64,000 nucleotides of DNA, taken from an uncultured Oscillospiraceae bacterium. Lineage in GTDB: Bacteria; Bacillota; Clostridia; Oscillospirales; Acutalibacteraceae. Below are positions 35,879 through 44,521 of this stretch, in pieces. The stretch is taken from positions 110,600 through 174,599 of the forward strand of contig URCA01000002.1 of assembly GCA_900546265.1 (NCBI GenBank). Reading direction: 5' to 3'. Under the pieces are notes generated by a model, which saw only the letters and a program-made list of their open reading frames with translations, searched no databases and was not told the origin of the DNA. Made by a program: the position numbers and the translations under genes. The stretch's first letter is position 1. Each line of letters starts with the position of its first letter.

Positions 35879-35907
35879 ATTATACCGCGCCTTTATGTCT
35901 CTGTCAA
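35879..35907 (-). promoter_or_regulatory. Consensus promoter of tRNA-Pro
   Basis: Minus strand TTGACA (35902-35907), 17-bp spacer, TATAAT (35879-35884), all perfect. The rnmV stop codon lies within the spacer. Confidence 0.88.
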
Positions 35908-36489
35908 GCCGTCCAGTGCCTGCCGGTAAGCCTCCTGCGTCATAGTGGCGTTGATGATTTCCAGCAGCCGGTTGGCCGACAGTTTCCGGGGCAGCCCCAG
36001 CGAAACCAGCAGCCTTTCCCGCCGCGCCGCGCTGTCCGGGCCGCCGGACAGGCCATCCTCCATCATGGCCGCCTTTGTGAGAAACGGCCGGCCAATCGGT
36101 GTCTCCTCTTCCTCAAAGGTTGCCCCCGCCCGGCGCAGGGTCTCCAGGATGCGGGCGTTGTCGATCCCTTCCACCCCGAGCAGCCCCTCTTTGGACGCCG
36201 CAGCCTTTCGCCGTTCCTTGCCCGGCACCTCGGGAATGTACGCATGTTTGAGCTGATCCGCCGGAATGGCGGCAGCCAGATAGTTCCGAATGACAAAACC
36301 GGCCCCGTCGCTGTCGGTGAGAATCAGCAGCCCCCGCTGCGCCGCCAGCCGACGCAGAAACGCTAGCCGTTCCTTATCATGAAACACGCCGAAACCGCCG
36401 GTTTCCACCACCAGGGCATCCACCGCCGATTTCACGCGGATCGCGTCGTATTTTCCCTCCACCACAATGGCTTCCCGTATCCGCGGCAC
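35893..36489 (-). CDS. rnmV: Ribonuclease M5
   Basis: RNase M5 matures the 5S rRNA precursor. 198 residues with the Toprim domain: IREAIVVEGKYDAIRVKSA (catalytic Glu) and LLILTDSDGAGFVIRN (DxD), then IPEVPGKERRKAAASKEGLLGVEG, a family-typical stretch. The GTG at 36489 lies 7 bases after AAAGGAGG and gives the usual start; the upstream in-frame part is in holA. 16 bp after holA. The length is slightly above the common 180-190. Confidence 0.93.
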   Translation of the reverse strand: MPRIREAIVVEGKYDAIRVKSAVDALVVETGGFGVFHDKERLAFLRRLAAQRGLLILTDSDGAGFVIRNYLAAAIPADQLKHAYIPEVPGKERRKAAASKEGLLGVEGIDNARILETLRRAGATFEEEETPIGRPFLTKAAMMEDGLSGGPDSAARRERLLVSLGLPRKLSANRLLEIINATMTQEAYRQALDGLTET

Positions 36490-36505
36490 CCTGTTTCCTC
36501 CTTTT

Positions 36506-37543
36506 TCAGCGGCTGCGCGCCAGCACAATCAGCCGCGCGGCCGTCTGTTCAAGCACCACCCGCTTGTCAGTGCGAGCGGATTTCAGCTGTCCGTCCGCCT
36601 GCGCCAGTATCTCCAGGCTCTGCCGCAGCATGGGCAGCGATAGCCGGGCACTGTCCCGGGCTGCGTTGCGCAGCCGCCATTCCCGGCCGCGATACCCAAA
36701 ATCCGCTGCCAGCGACTCGGCCGGCACCCCCGCCTGCGCCGCTGCCTTGGCCCGGTACAAATCCGCGTAAGCGCCCGACAGAACCGCCAGAATGGCGACC
36801 GGCTCTTCCTTCTGATAAAACAGCGTGTTTAGAATAGTGTAGGAGCGCTCGTAATTGTTCTGCAGCAGCGCCTTGGACAGGTCGAATACCGAGGCCTCCA
36901 GGTTTTTAGTGGCGGCGGTCTCGATATGCTCCCGGGTGATTTCTCCCCCGCCAGCCAGGGCGGACAGCTTGTCTATCTCGTTGAGCAGCAGGTTCAAATC
37001 GTCCCCGCACCGCTCAACCAGGAGCTTTGCATTGTCCGGGGTAAGGGCGCTGCCTCGCCGGGCGGCGCCGCTGACCAGGAGCTTGACAATATCCCCCGTG
37101 GTCTTGCGGGGAAACTGCACGCAAAGCCCCGTCTTTTCCACCGCCGCCGCGAAGGCCTTCCACTTGGCGTTCTTCTTGAGATCCGGCTGGACTGCATCCT
37201 GCCAGAACACTGTCACACAGCTTTCCGGCGGATCGCCCGCCAAGTTCAGCAGCCGCTCCTGCGCCGCGCCGGCCGCGGCCACGTCAAAATCCCGAATCAC
37301 CACGCATTTCCGCTCCGCCATCAGCGGCAGCGCTTCCACGGCCTCTTCGATTTGATCGAAGGAGACGCTCTGCCCATCCAGCTTCTGGAGGTTGAAGCCG
37401 CCCATATCGTCCTTACCCACCGCCTTCTCCGCAATTTGGGCCGCATAATGGGCGGTCAGATAGCTCTCCTCCCCATACAGGAAATATAAAGGGGCCAGCC
37501 CCTCCTTCAGTCGTTTTTTCAATTCGGCTTCCGTTATCGGCAT
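36506..37543 (-). CDS. holA: DNA polymerase III subunit delta
   Basis: 345 residues. The clamp-loader delta fold is recognisable: LKEGLAPLYFLYGEESYLT at the start, KCVVIRDFDV, and PDNAKLLVERCGDDLNLLLNEIDKLSAL, the conserved HolA helix segment; the C-terminal collar region holds EASVFDLSKALLQNNYERSY. Delta opens the beta clamp. ATG at 37543 after AGGAGA. It lies 17 bp downstream of comEC; the comEC-holA order is common in Firmicutes. Confidence 0.95.
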   Translation of the reverse strand: MPITEAELKKRLKEGLAPLYFLYGEESYLTAHYAAQIAEKAVGKDDMGGFNLQKLDGQSVSFDQIEEAVEALPLMAERKCVVIRDFDVAAAGAAQERLLNLAGDPPESCVTVFWQDAVQPDLKKNAKWKAFAAAVEKTGLCVQFPRKTTGDIVKLLVSGAARRGSALTPDNAKLLVERCGDDLNLLLNEIDKLSALAGGGEITREHIETAATKNLEASVFDLSKALLQNNYERSYTILNTLFYQKEEPVAILAVLSGAYADLYRAKAAAQAGVPAESLAADFGYRGREWRLRNAARDSARLSLPMLRQSLEILAQADGQLKSARTDKRVVLEQTAARLIVLARSR

Positions 37544-37560
37544 GGCCGCCTCTCCTTTCG

Positions 37561-39762
37561 TCAGCTGATAAAGCCGCTGTCCCTCGGCAGATGCAAGTCC
37601 CCCAGCCCCCGGGTAGTCACCGAAACCGGTTCCTGTCCCACCAGCAGGCGGAGGGGATACGCGCCCCACGGCAGCGCCTTGGTCACATACGGAACCATCC
37701 CGTCGGAGCAGCTCATAACGCCGCCCTGAGCGGTCAGCGCCGTCGCCTGCCGGGGCGGCAGCCCGGTGAAAACCGCCAGATGGGTCCGCCTCCAATCGGC
37801 TGGCAGTGCCGCCGCGCTCCCACCTGGCGGGCACAGCAGCACCCTGGTGTCCCCGAAACACAGCCGAACCCAGCCGCCTTTTTCAAACTCCATCATCCCG
37901 TCGTTCCAGCAGCGCACCGCATCCCGCTCTCCATAGGTCAGCCGGCGCCCAGCCGGGATGGCCGCCTCCCCTGTCTCGGGAAGCAGCAGGCAGTCCACCG
38001 CTATATCCCGTGCAAACGTGTCCAGCCCTTGGGCGAAATCCCCCTCCGGCTGAGGCAGCAGCAGAAAATCCAGCCGCCGGATCCCCCTGGCCCGCAGCGC
38101 ATAGGCCGCTTGCGTCAGCGTATACGCGTCCGGCCCCGCCGCCACCAACCCGGCATGCCCATCTCTTTCGAGTATCAACGCCAGGGAATCGCCGGCAGGC
38201 ACCGTCGTCACCGTGGTCACACCCCGCATCAGCACCGTGTGCGCCCCTATCCCGCAGGCCAGCACGATCACCGACAGTGCCGCGCTCCGCCGCAGCCCCC
38301 GGCTCCCCAGCAGCCGGTACCCCAGCAGCATCAGCAGCAGCGCGCCGATCAGCCACACCAGCAGGTACGACTGGGTCATGGACACCGTGGCGAACCGCCA
38401 GCCGGCCACCCCGCCAGTCAGTCCCAGCAGATATTTGGCCACCAGTCCCGCCGCCAACAGCAGCCCCCTCGCCGCCCAGCCCAAAAAGGGCACCGCGTCC
38501 AGCACCATGGCCAGGCAGCCGGACACGACCAGCAACGTGGAGGGAAACACCGCCGCCAGATTGCTCAGGGGCGCTATGAGAGACAGCTCGCCGAAAGTAA
38601 CCGCCACAATCGGCAAAGTGGGCAGCATGGCTGCCAGGCTTACGCACAAAGCGGCGGTGGGCCGCCGCGCCCATCCTGGGATCTCCCATTCCTCCGGCCG
38701 CCCTCTGCGCAGCCAGGCGAACGCCTTGTCCTGCATCCAGGGGCCGAGCACCACCAGCCCCACGGTGGCGGCAAAGGACAGCTGCAACCCCACATCCAAC
38801 ACCACATACGGATTGGGCAGAGCCAGCAGCAACAGCGCAAGCCCCAGGGAATTGCGGCTGTCCGCCCGTCGCCGCAGCAGCTGCCCGGCCAGCAGCACCA
38901 GGCACATCACCCCGGAGCGCACCACCGACGGCGTCATGCCGGTCAGCAGCATAAAGGGAACCACCACCCCCGCCGCGCCCAGCGCCGCCCACCGACGGGG
39001 CACCCGCAGAAAACGCAGCAGTCCCAGCACCGCCTGGGCAAGAATCGCCATGTGCAGCCCCGAAACGGCCAGCAGATGGGACAGCCCCGCCTGTCGGAAC
39101 CCAAATTTCACGTCCGGCGACAGCGCCGTCTTGTCCCCGGTGCACATGGCGGTCACCAGCGCTCCCTCGTCGCCCGGGAGCCGCCGCCGGATGGAGTCAC
39201 TAAACCGGTCGCGCATTTCCGCGACCCCGGCCAGCAGCGGCTTTTTTGCCGGCGTCTCCATCGTCAGCCCCTCCGGGCCATACACCGTTAAAGAGCCTTT
39301 GAGCTGCGCCCCATCCGCTTTCAGCCCGCTGCGCGCCGGCAGAGCCTGCAGCAGCATCTCCCCCGAAATCCGGTCGTACAGCGCGGGCATGGCCTTGTCC
39401 CTGCCCACCGACAGCGCGATCACCGTGCCTTTGGGAACGCCGTCCGCTTCCGCCTTGACAGAGCAAACGCGATCGCTGATTTTGACCACCTGCCCCGTCA
39501 CGGTCTGCACCGTGCCGGACAGCGCCGCCAGCGGCCGGACCGTCAGCGTCTCCGTCCCGGCAAAGGCAAAAAAAGCCGCCGCCCCAGTCAGCAGCACCGC
39601 CGTCACGGCAGCCCGCCGGCGCAGAGCGGGAAACAGCAGTGCCCCCGCCAGCAGCAGCAGACAGACCACGCCCAGCCAAAGGGAGGTATTCAGCCCCGCC
39701 AGCGCCGCTACCAGCAGCCCCGCGGCATAGGCCAGCCCGATGACCCATAACGGCCGCTTCAT
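37561..39762 (-). CDS. comEC: ComEC/Rec2-family DNA channel with degenerate MBL domain
   Basis: 733 residues: N-terminal membrane helices and OB-like DUF4131 region, the competence core with GDKTALSPDVKFGFRQAGLSHLLAVSGLHMAI, and about ten helices. The C-terminal metallo-beta-lactamase-like domain (about 530-733) has lost its metal site: where active ComEC has HPxADH the sequence is PQPEGD (570-575). ComEC forms the channel that brings transforming DNA strand into the cytosol; the MBL domain is thought to degrade the other strand, so this version may transport but not cut. ATG at 39762; the upstream extension overlaps the previous gene. Confidence 0.9.
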   Translation of the reverse strand: MKRPLWVIGLAYAAGLLVAALAGLNTSLWLGVVCLLLLAGALLFPALRRRAAVTAVLLTGAAAFFAFAGTETLTVRPLAALSGTVQTVTGQVVKISDRVCSVKAEADGVPKGTVIALSVGRDKAMPALYDRISGEMLLQALPARSGLKADGAQLKGSLTVYGPEGLTMETPAKKPLLAGVAEMRDRFSDSIRRRLPGDEGALVTAMCTGDKTALSPDVKFGFRQAGLSHLLAVSGLHMAILAQAVLGLLRFLRVPRRWAALGAAGVVVPFMLLTGMTPSVVRSGVMCLVLLAGQLLRRRADSRNSLGLALLLLALPNPYVVLDVGLQLSFAATVGLVVLGPWMQDKAFAWLRRGRPEEWEIPGWARRPTAALCVSLAAMLPTLPIVAVTFGELSLIAPLSNLAAVFPSTLLVVSGCLAMVLDAVPFLGWAARGLLLAAGLVAKYLLGLTGGVAGWRFATVSMTQSYLLVWLIGALLLMLLGYRLLGSRGLRRSAALSVIVLACGIGAHTVLMRGVTTVTTVPAGDSLALILERDGHAGLVAAGPDAYTLTQAAYALRARGIRRLDFLLLPQPEGDFAQGLDTFARDIAVDCLLLPETGEAAIPAGRRLTYGERDAVRCWNDGMMEFEKGGWVRLCFGDTRVLLCPPGGSAAALPADWRRTHLAVFTGLPPRQATALTAQGGVMSCSDGMVPYVTKALPWGAYPLRLLVGQEPVSVTTRGLGDLHLPRDSGFIS

Positions 39763-39772
39763 GCCCGCCCCG

Positions 39773-40315
39773 TCACTCCCGCGGGAACAGGGGCAGCGGC
39801 TCGAGATACACGATGTCCTCGCGACCGATGGCATCCCCTTCCGCCAGGATGGCGCACTGCCCTGCCAATATGCCCCCGGCCCGCTCCACCAGCAGCGCCA
39901 GCGCCCGCAGGGACTCGCCCGTGGAAATCACATCGTCCACAATCAAGACCCGCCGTCCCCGCATGGCCGCCATTTCCGGCCCGTCCAGATACAGGGTCTG
40001 CTCCTTGTCGGTGGTGATCGAACGCAGCTGCACGCTCACCGGATCCGTCATATACAGCTTGGGGTACTTCCGCGCAATCTGGTACGGCTTGCCGCTTTGC
40101 CGCGCCATTTCATACACCAGCGGGATCCCCTTGGCCTCGGCGGTCAGCAGCACGTCGAACGCCGGCGCCTTTTTCAGCAGTGCCTCCGCCGCCGCCACGG
40201 TCAGCGGCACATCCCCGAAAATCACAAATGCCGCGATGTCCAGCTTGTCGCTGATGGGGCAAAGCGGCAGTTCCCGCGTCAGCCCCGCGATGGTCATGGT
40301 GTAGGATTTTCCCAT
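39773..40315 (-). CDS. Phosphoribosyltransferase (adenine PRT-like)
   Basis: 180 residues, type I PRTase: VLIVDDVISTGES is the PRPP-binding loop, preceded by the FDVLLTAEAKGIPLVYEMARQ helix that matches the PPi loop of adenine/xanthine-type enzymes, and followed by GGILAGQCAILAEGD. The base substrate is not certain. ATG at 40315. Only 10 bp separate it from comEC, so they are probably one transcript. Confidence 0.85.
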   Translation of the reverse strand: MGKSYTMTIAGLTRELPLCPISDKLDIAAFVIFGDVPLTVAAAEALLKKAPAFDVLLTAEAKGIPLVYEMARQSGKPYQIARKYPKLYMTDPVSVQLRSITTDKEQTLYLDGPEMAAMRGRRVLIVDDVISTGESLRALALLVERAGGILAGQCAILAEGDAIGREDIVYLEPLPLFPRE

Positions 40316-40374
40316 CGGTCTTCCTCCTTCCCGCGGGGAAGGCATCCCCCGCGGCCCGTATCGCTCTATGTACA

Positions 40375-40417
40375 AAAAGGGGCGCGGCGGCGACAACCGC
40401 CCGACGCAACCCCTTTT
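40375..40417 (-). terminator. Terminator of typA
   Basis: AAAAGGGG (40375-40382) pairs with CCCCTTTT (40410-40417) with an inner GGCGG/CCGCC stem. A second hairpin, GGACAG-CCGCG-CTGTCC (40421-40437), stands between it and the typA stop. Confidence 0.8.
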
Positions 40418-40442
40418 AGCGGACAGCCGCGCTGTCCGTGTA

Positions 40443-42269
40443 TTACGCTTTTTTCTTGGCGCCTTCCTTCATCCGCTGCTCCTTGGACAGAATCCGCTTG
40501 CGCAGCCGGATGGACTTCGGCGTCACTTCCACGAGCTCGTCGTCGTTGATGAACTCCAGCGACTGCTCGAGGGATAATACCGTGGGCGGCGTCAGGCGCA
40601 GCGCCTCGTCGGAGCCCGCCGCCCGCATGTTGGTCACATGCTTCTTCTTGCAGACGTTTACCGCCACGTCCTCGTTCTTGGGCGACTGCCCCACAATCAT
40701 GCCCTCGTATACCGGCAGCCCCGGCCCCACGAACATGATACCCCGATCCTGGGCATTGAACAATCCGTACCCGCTGGTCTCCCCCGTTTCAAAGGCAACC
40801 AAGGAGCCCTGCACACGCTGGGGAATATCCCCCTTATAGGGCTCATACCCGTCGAACACGCTGTTCATGATCCCGTTGCCGTTGGTGTCGGTGAGGAACT
40901 GCTGGCGGTAACCCATCAGCCCCCGGGCCGGGATCCGGAACTCCAGATGGCTGACCCCCGTGTCCCGGGTACCCATGTTGACGATTTCCGCCTTGCGGGC
41001 CCCCAGTTTCTCCATCACCGCGCCTACGTACTGCTCGGGCACCTCGATCATCAGCAGCTCCATCGGTTCAAGCAGCTTGCCGTTCTCGTCCTTTTTATAA
41101 ATCACCTGCGGCCGGCTGACCGCGAACTCAAATCCCTGCCTCCGCATGGTTTCGATGAGGATGGACAGGTGTAGCTCGCCCCGCCCCGACACCTCGAAGG
41201 CGTCGGTGGTGTCCGTCTCCTTGACCCGCATGCTGACGTTGGTCTCCACTTCCTTGAACAGACGGTCGCGGAGATTCCGGCTGGTGACGAATTTGCCCTC
41301 CTGCCCGGCAAAAGGGCTGTTGTTGACCATGAAAATCATGGAAATCGTGGGCTCGTCGATGCGCACGAAGGGCAGCGCCTCCACGCATTCGGGATCGCAG
41401 GCCGTCTCCCCGATGTTCAAATCGGTGATCCCCGTCACCGCCACAATATCCCCCAGCGCCGCGGTCTCATGCTCTACCCGTGCCAGCCCCTCGAACTGGT
41501 ACAGCTTGCCGATGCGGGCGTTCTGGGTGGTGCCGTCGGTTTTACACAGGGTCACGAACTGGCCGTTTTTAACCCGGCCCCGCTCCACCCGGCCGATGCC
41601 GATCCGGCCGGTGTAATCGTCGTAATCGATATTGGAGAACAGGATTTGCAGCGGCCCCTCCAGGTCTCCCTCCGGCGCGGGCACATGCTCGAGAATCGCC
41701 TCGAACAGGGGGGTCATGTTCCCTTCCCGCACGTTCGGATCCAGAGAGGCATACCCGTCCCGCCCTGAGGCGTACACCACCGGGAATTCCAGCTGATCCT
41801 CGTCGGCACCCAGCTCGATAAACAGGTCGAGCAGCTCGTCGATGACCTCCGCCGGCCGCGCGCCGTCCCGGTCAATTTTATTGATGACCACCACCGGCCT
41901 TTTGCCCAGCCCCAGCGCTTTCTTAAGCACGAACCGGGTCTGGGGCATGCAGCCTTCGAACGCGTCCACGAGCAGCAGCACGCCGTCCACCATCAGCAGA
42001 ATCCGTTCCACCTCGCCGCCGAAATCAGCGTGGCCGGGGGTGTCCACGATGTTGATCTTGGTGTCGCCGAACATCACCGCCGTGTTTTTGGCCAGAATGG
42101 TGATGCCCCGCTCCCGTTCCAGATCGCCCGAATCCATGACCCGCTCTGCCACCTGCTCGTTGGCGCGGAATACCCCGCTCTGGCGGAGCATCTGGTCAAC
42201 CAAGGTGGTCTTGCCGTGATCCACGTGGGCGATGATGGCGATATTGCGCAGGTTTTCTCTTTTTCCCAT
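40443..42269 (-). CDS. typA: Ribosome-associated translational GTPase TypA/BipA
   Basis: 608 residues with G1 AHVDHGKTT, G3 DTPGHADF and G4 NKIDRDGA, EF-G-like domains and the BipA-specific C-terminal domain (GYEPYKGDIPQRVQGSLVAF, PKNEDVAVNVCKKKHVTNMR). BipA helps 50S assembly and stress or cold growth. ATG at 42269; a GTG 15 bases upstream is possible. Own promoter at 42330-42358. Confidence 0.97.
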   Translation of the reverse strand: MGKRENLRNIAIIAHVDHGKTTLVDQMLRQSGVFRANEQVAERVMDSGDLERERGITILAKNTAVMFGDTKINIVDTPGHADFGGEVERILLMVDGVLLLVDAFEGCMPQTRFVLKKALGLGKRPVVVINKIDRDGARPAEVIDELLDLFIELGADEDQLEFPVVYASGRDGYASLDPNVREGNMTPLFEAILEHVPAPEGDLEGPLQILFSNIDYDDYTGRIGIGRVERGRVKNGQFVTLCKTDGTTQNARIGKLYQFEGLARVEHETAALGDIVAVTGITDLNIGETACDPECVEALPFVRIDEPTISMIFMVNNSPFAGQEGKFVTSRNLRDRLFKEVETNVSMRVKETDTTDAFEVSGRGELHLSILIETMRRQGFEFAVSRPQVIYKKDENGKLLEPMELLMIEVPEQYVGAVMEKLGARKAEIVNMGTRDTGVSHLEFRIPARGLMGYRQQFLTDTNGNGIMNSVFDGYEPYKGDIPQRVQGSLVAFETGETSGYGLFNAQDRGIMFVGPGLPVYEGMIVGQSPKNEDVAVNVCKKKHVTNMRAAGSDEALRLTPPTVLSLEQSLEFINDDELVEVTPKSIRLRKRILSKEQRMKEGAKKKA

Positions 42270-42329
42270 GCTTGAAACTTCCAATCCTCAATCAATGTGC
42301 AGTCCGCACTTTTTTACCCTAACTGATTT

Positions 42330-42358
42330 AGTATACCACATTTTGCTGGTTTCTACAA
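42330..42358 (-). promoter_or_regulatory. Promoter of typA
   Basis: Minus strand TTGTAG (42353-42358), 17-bp spacer, TATACT (42330-42335), 60 bp upstream of the typA start. The 125 bp beyond it, up to the DUF6320 stop, show no other feature. Confidence 0.75.
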
Positions 42359-42484
42359 GGTTCGCCGGTTATCGTCCCCGACAAAATGCGGGCGGCCTCA
42401 TCAAAAAGCGCGGTGCAACATCTACAAATCCTCTACCAGCGGCAGCGGCACACGCCCAGTTTTTTCTCCGCATCCCGCTCCTCC

Positions 42485-43192
42485 TCACATATGCAGCCGC
42501 TTGCGCATCTCCTCTTTAAAGCGCTGCCGCCTGTCCAGCACCAGCACCAGCAGCGCCAGAATCAGGCAGGGGACGGACACGATAAGCGACCAGGTCAGCT
42601 GCCACGCGCCTTTTAAGAACTGGTTGACCGCCAGCTCGATGCCCACCAACAGCAGCGGGGACAAGGCCAGTGCCAGCGCCACCTGACGGAACCGCCCGCG
42701 CACCACCTTGGTACTCAGCAGGTAATCGGCCACAAACAGCAGGAGAATCAGCAGCACCACCGGCACCGCCAGCCGCACGAACCAGTCGCCATGAGCGGCG
42801 AACCGCTCCACCAGAAACAAATACCCCAGCACCGCGCCGGTGTCCAGCACCACCCCGAACAGCACCCGGTGGCGGCGGATATACAGCGTCGGCACAATGA
42901 ACACCCACAGCATCGCCATGGCGCCCACCACCAGCATGGACCAGCCCGCCCCCTCGGTGTAGGCGATGTCGCAGGCCAGGCAGATGGCCGCCGGCAGGGC
43001 CAGCACCAGGGTGACGATGGCGGCGATAAATCCCCGGTTGTTGCTGGGGGTGAACAAATCCAACCGGCTCGGGAAGGGCCGCGGCGCCTTCCGATCGAAG
43101 GGCTGCGCGGGGTTGAGCACCTCCGTATGGCATAAAGGGCAGGCGTGCTCCGATTCGGCCAGCTCCACCCCGCAGTTTACACAGTAGGACAC
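42485..43192 (-). CDS. Zinc-ribbon membrane protein (DUF6320-like)
   Basis: 235 residues: an N-terminal zinc ribbon (YCVNCGVEL...ACPLCHTEVLNP, two CxxC pairs) followed by six membrane helices. I recognise this as the DUF6320-type partner gene commonly found after the condensation-like acyltransferase, as here. Function unknown. Start is GTG at 43192, after AAAGGGG. Possibly a membrane assembly factor for the acyltransferase. Confidence 0.75.
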   Translation of the reverse strand: MSYCVNCGVELAESEHACPLCHTEVLNPAQPFDRKAPRPFPSRLDLFTPSNNRGFIAAIVTLVLALPAAICLACDIAYTEGAGWSMLVVGAMAMLWVFIVPTLYIRRHRVLFGVVLDTGAVLGYLFLVERFAAHGDWFVRLAVPVVLLILLLFVADYLLSTKVVRGRFRQVALALALSPLLLVGIELAVNQFLKGAWQLTWSLIVSVPCLILALLVLVLDRRQRFKEEMRKRLHM

Positions 43193-43233
43193 GAACGTTT
43201 TCCCCTTTCTCTCTAGGATTCTCCACTCCGGCC

Positions 43234-44517
43234 TTAATCCCGGTTGCTTTCTATGCGGACATGAATCCCCCGTTTCACCAGCTCGGTAAAGAACAGCCGC
43301 TCGATGTCGGTTTCCTCCACCGTGCTGGTGATATTGATGGCCAGTGTGTCGCCGTAGCTGACGGCGCAGGCCCCGTGGCTGTTGAAGCGCTGGGCTCCCA
43401 TCATAAAATCGAACCGTTCCACATACGGCTCCATGGACGGCGGCACCCGGGTCAGGCCCAGATTGGAAAAGCTGATGGAATACCGGCTTTCCCCATACAG
43501 CCGGTATGCCATGCTCATCACGAAATTCTTGATGAACAGCGGCACCGCCCGGCTGACGGCGTTTTTCTCGCTGCCCACGTTGGCGGACAGCACGGCGTTG
43601 AGATACTTCTCGTTGAGCCGCAGCCGCATGAAGTGGTGAATATGCTGCACGATTTCCTCGAAGCTGTATTCCCCATAGGCGGGATCCACCCCAGGATTGA
43701 CAAACAGGGCGAAATTCCGCACCGTTTTGGAGGGATAAAACGCCCGCATGTTGATGGGCACGCTGATTTTCACCGGGTATTCCCGGTGGTTACGCTCCTG
43801 CTTCTGCCGGATGTAGAAGGCATAACACAGCGCCCCCGCCAGATACTCGTTGATGGTCGCTCCCAGCGCCTTTGCCCTTTCGTGAACCTGCGCCACCGGC
43901 AGGAGCCCGGTAATCACATGCAGGGTGGGAGCCGGCTCCCGCGTCATCCGGGGATGATAGGCCTTTTCCTCCCGGCGGCTCTCAATGTGGCGGAACTGGG
44001 CGTACTTGCTGTGGCTGTCCTCCATCTCGTCCTCGGTGGGCTCCTGCGAGCAATCCAGCATCTCTCCGTCGGGGACAACGTCGTATCCCCGAAGCTGCAG
44101 ATACCGTCCCGCCAGGGTCTTGAGGAAAATCATGGCGCCCGTCCCGTCCGCGATGGAATGAAACAGCTCCACGGCAATCCGGCAGCGGTAATACCGCACC
44201 CGGAAACAATAGCCGCCGTTTTCCCCCTTCTCCATCTTCTTGCAGGGGTTGGCCACGTCCGGCTCCACCAGCGGCCGCTGCCGGCTTGCATTCAGGTAAT
44301 ACCAGAACAATCCTCGGTGCAGGGACAGGCAGAAGGTGGGGATCCGCCTCACCGTGTCCTCCAGGGCCGCCTGCAGCACGGCGGGATCCACCGGCTCCTT
44401 AAGCGTCAGGCTCACCCGGAACATGGACGCCCAGTTGCGGGACATCACCGCCGGATAAATCTTGGCAGAATTGTCCAGCCGGTACCAGTTCTTTTTTACG
44501 GTTTTCGGTGCTTCCAT
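43234..44517 (-). CDS. Condensation-like acyltransferase (alcohol acetyltransferase-type)
   Basis: 427 residues of the chloramphenicol-acetyltransferase/condensation fold. VELFHSIADGTGAMIFLKTL carries the HxxxDG motif (catalytic His), and SISFSNLGLTRVPPSMEPYV the second channel motif. The start, WYRLDNSAKIYPAVMSRNWA, is typical of clostridial AATase-like genes that sit with a DUF6320 gene and an alpha/beta hydrolase. Acyl donor and acceptor unknown. The ATG at 44517 uses a ribosome site overlapping the stop of the EIIC-EAL gene (4-bp gap), so they are coupled. Confidence 0.85.
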   Translation of the reverse strand: MEAPKTVKKNWYRLDNSAKIYPAVMSRNWASMFRVSLTLKEPVDPAVLQAALEDTVRRIPTFCLSLHRGLFWYYLNASRQRPLVEPDVANPCKKMEKGENGGYCFRVRYYRCRIAVELFHSIADGTGAMIFLKTLAGRYLQLRGYDVVPDGEMLDCSQEPTEDEMEDSHSKYAQFRHIESRREEKAYHPRMTREPAPTLHVITGLLPVAQVHERAKALGATINEYLAGALCYAFYIRQKQERNHREYPVKISVPINMRAFYPSKTVRNFALFVNPGVDPAYGEYSFEEIVQHIHHFMRLRLNEKYLNAVLSANVGSEKNAVSRAVPLFIKNFVMSMAYRLYGESRYSISFSNLGLTRVPPSMEPYVERFDFMMGAQRFNSHGACAVSYGDTLAINITSTVEETDIERLFFTELVKRGIHVRIESNRD

Positions 44518-44521
44518 CGGG

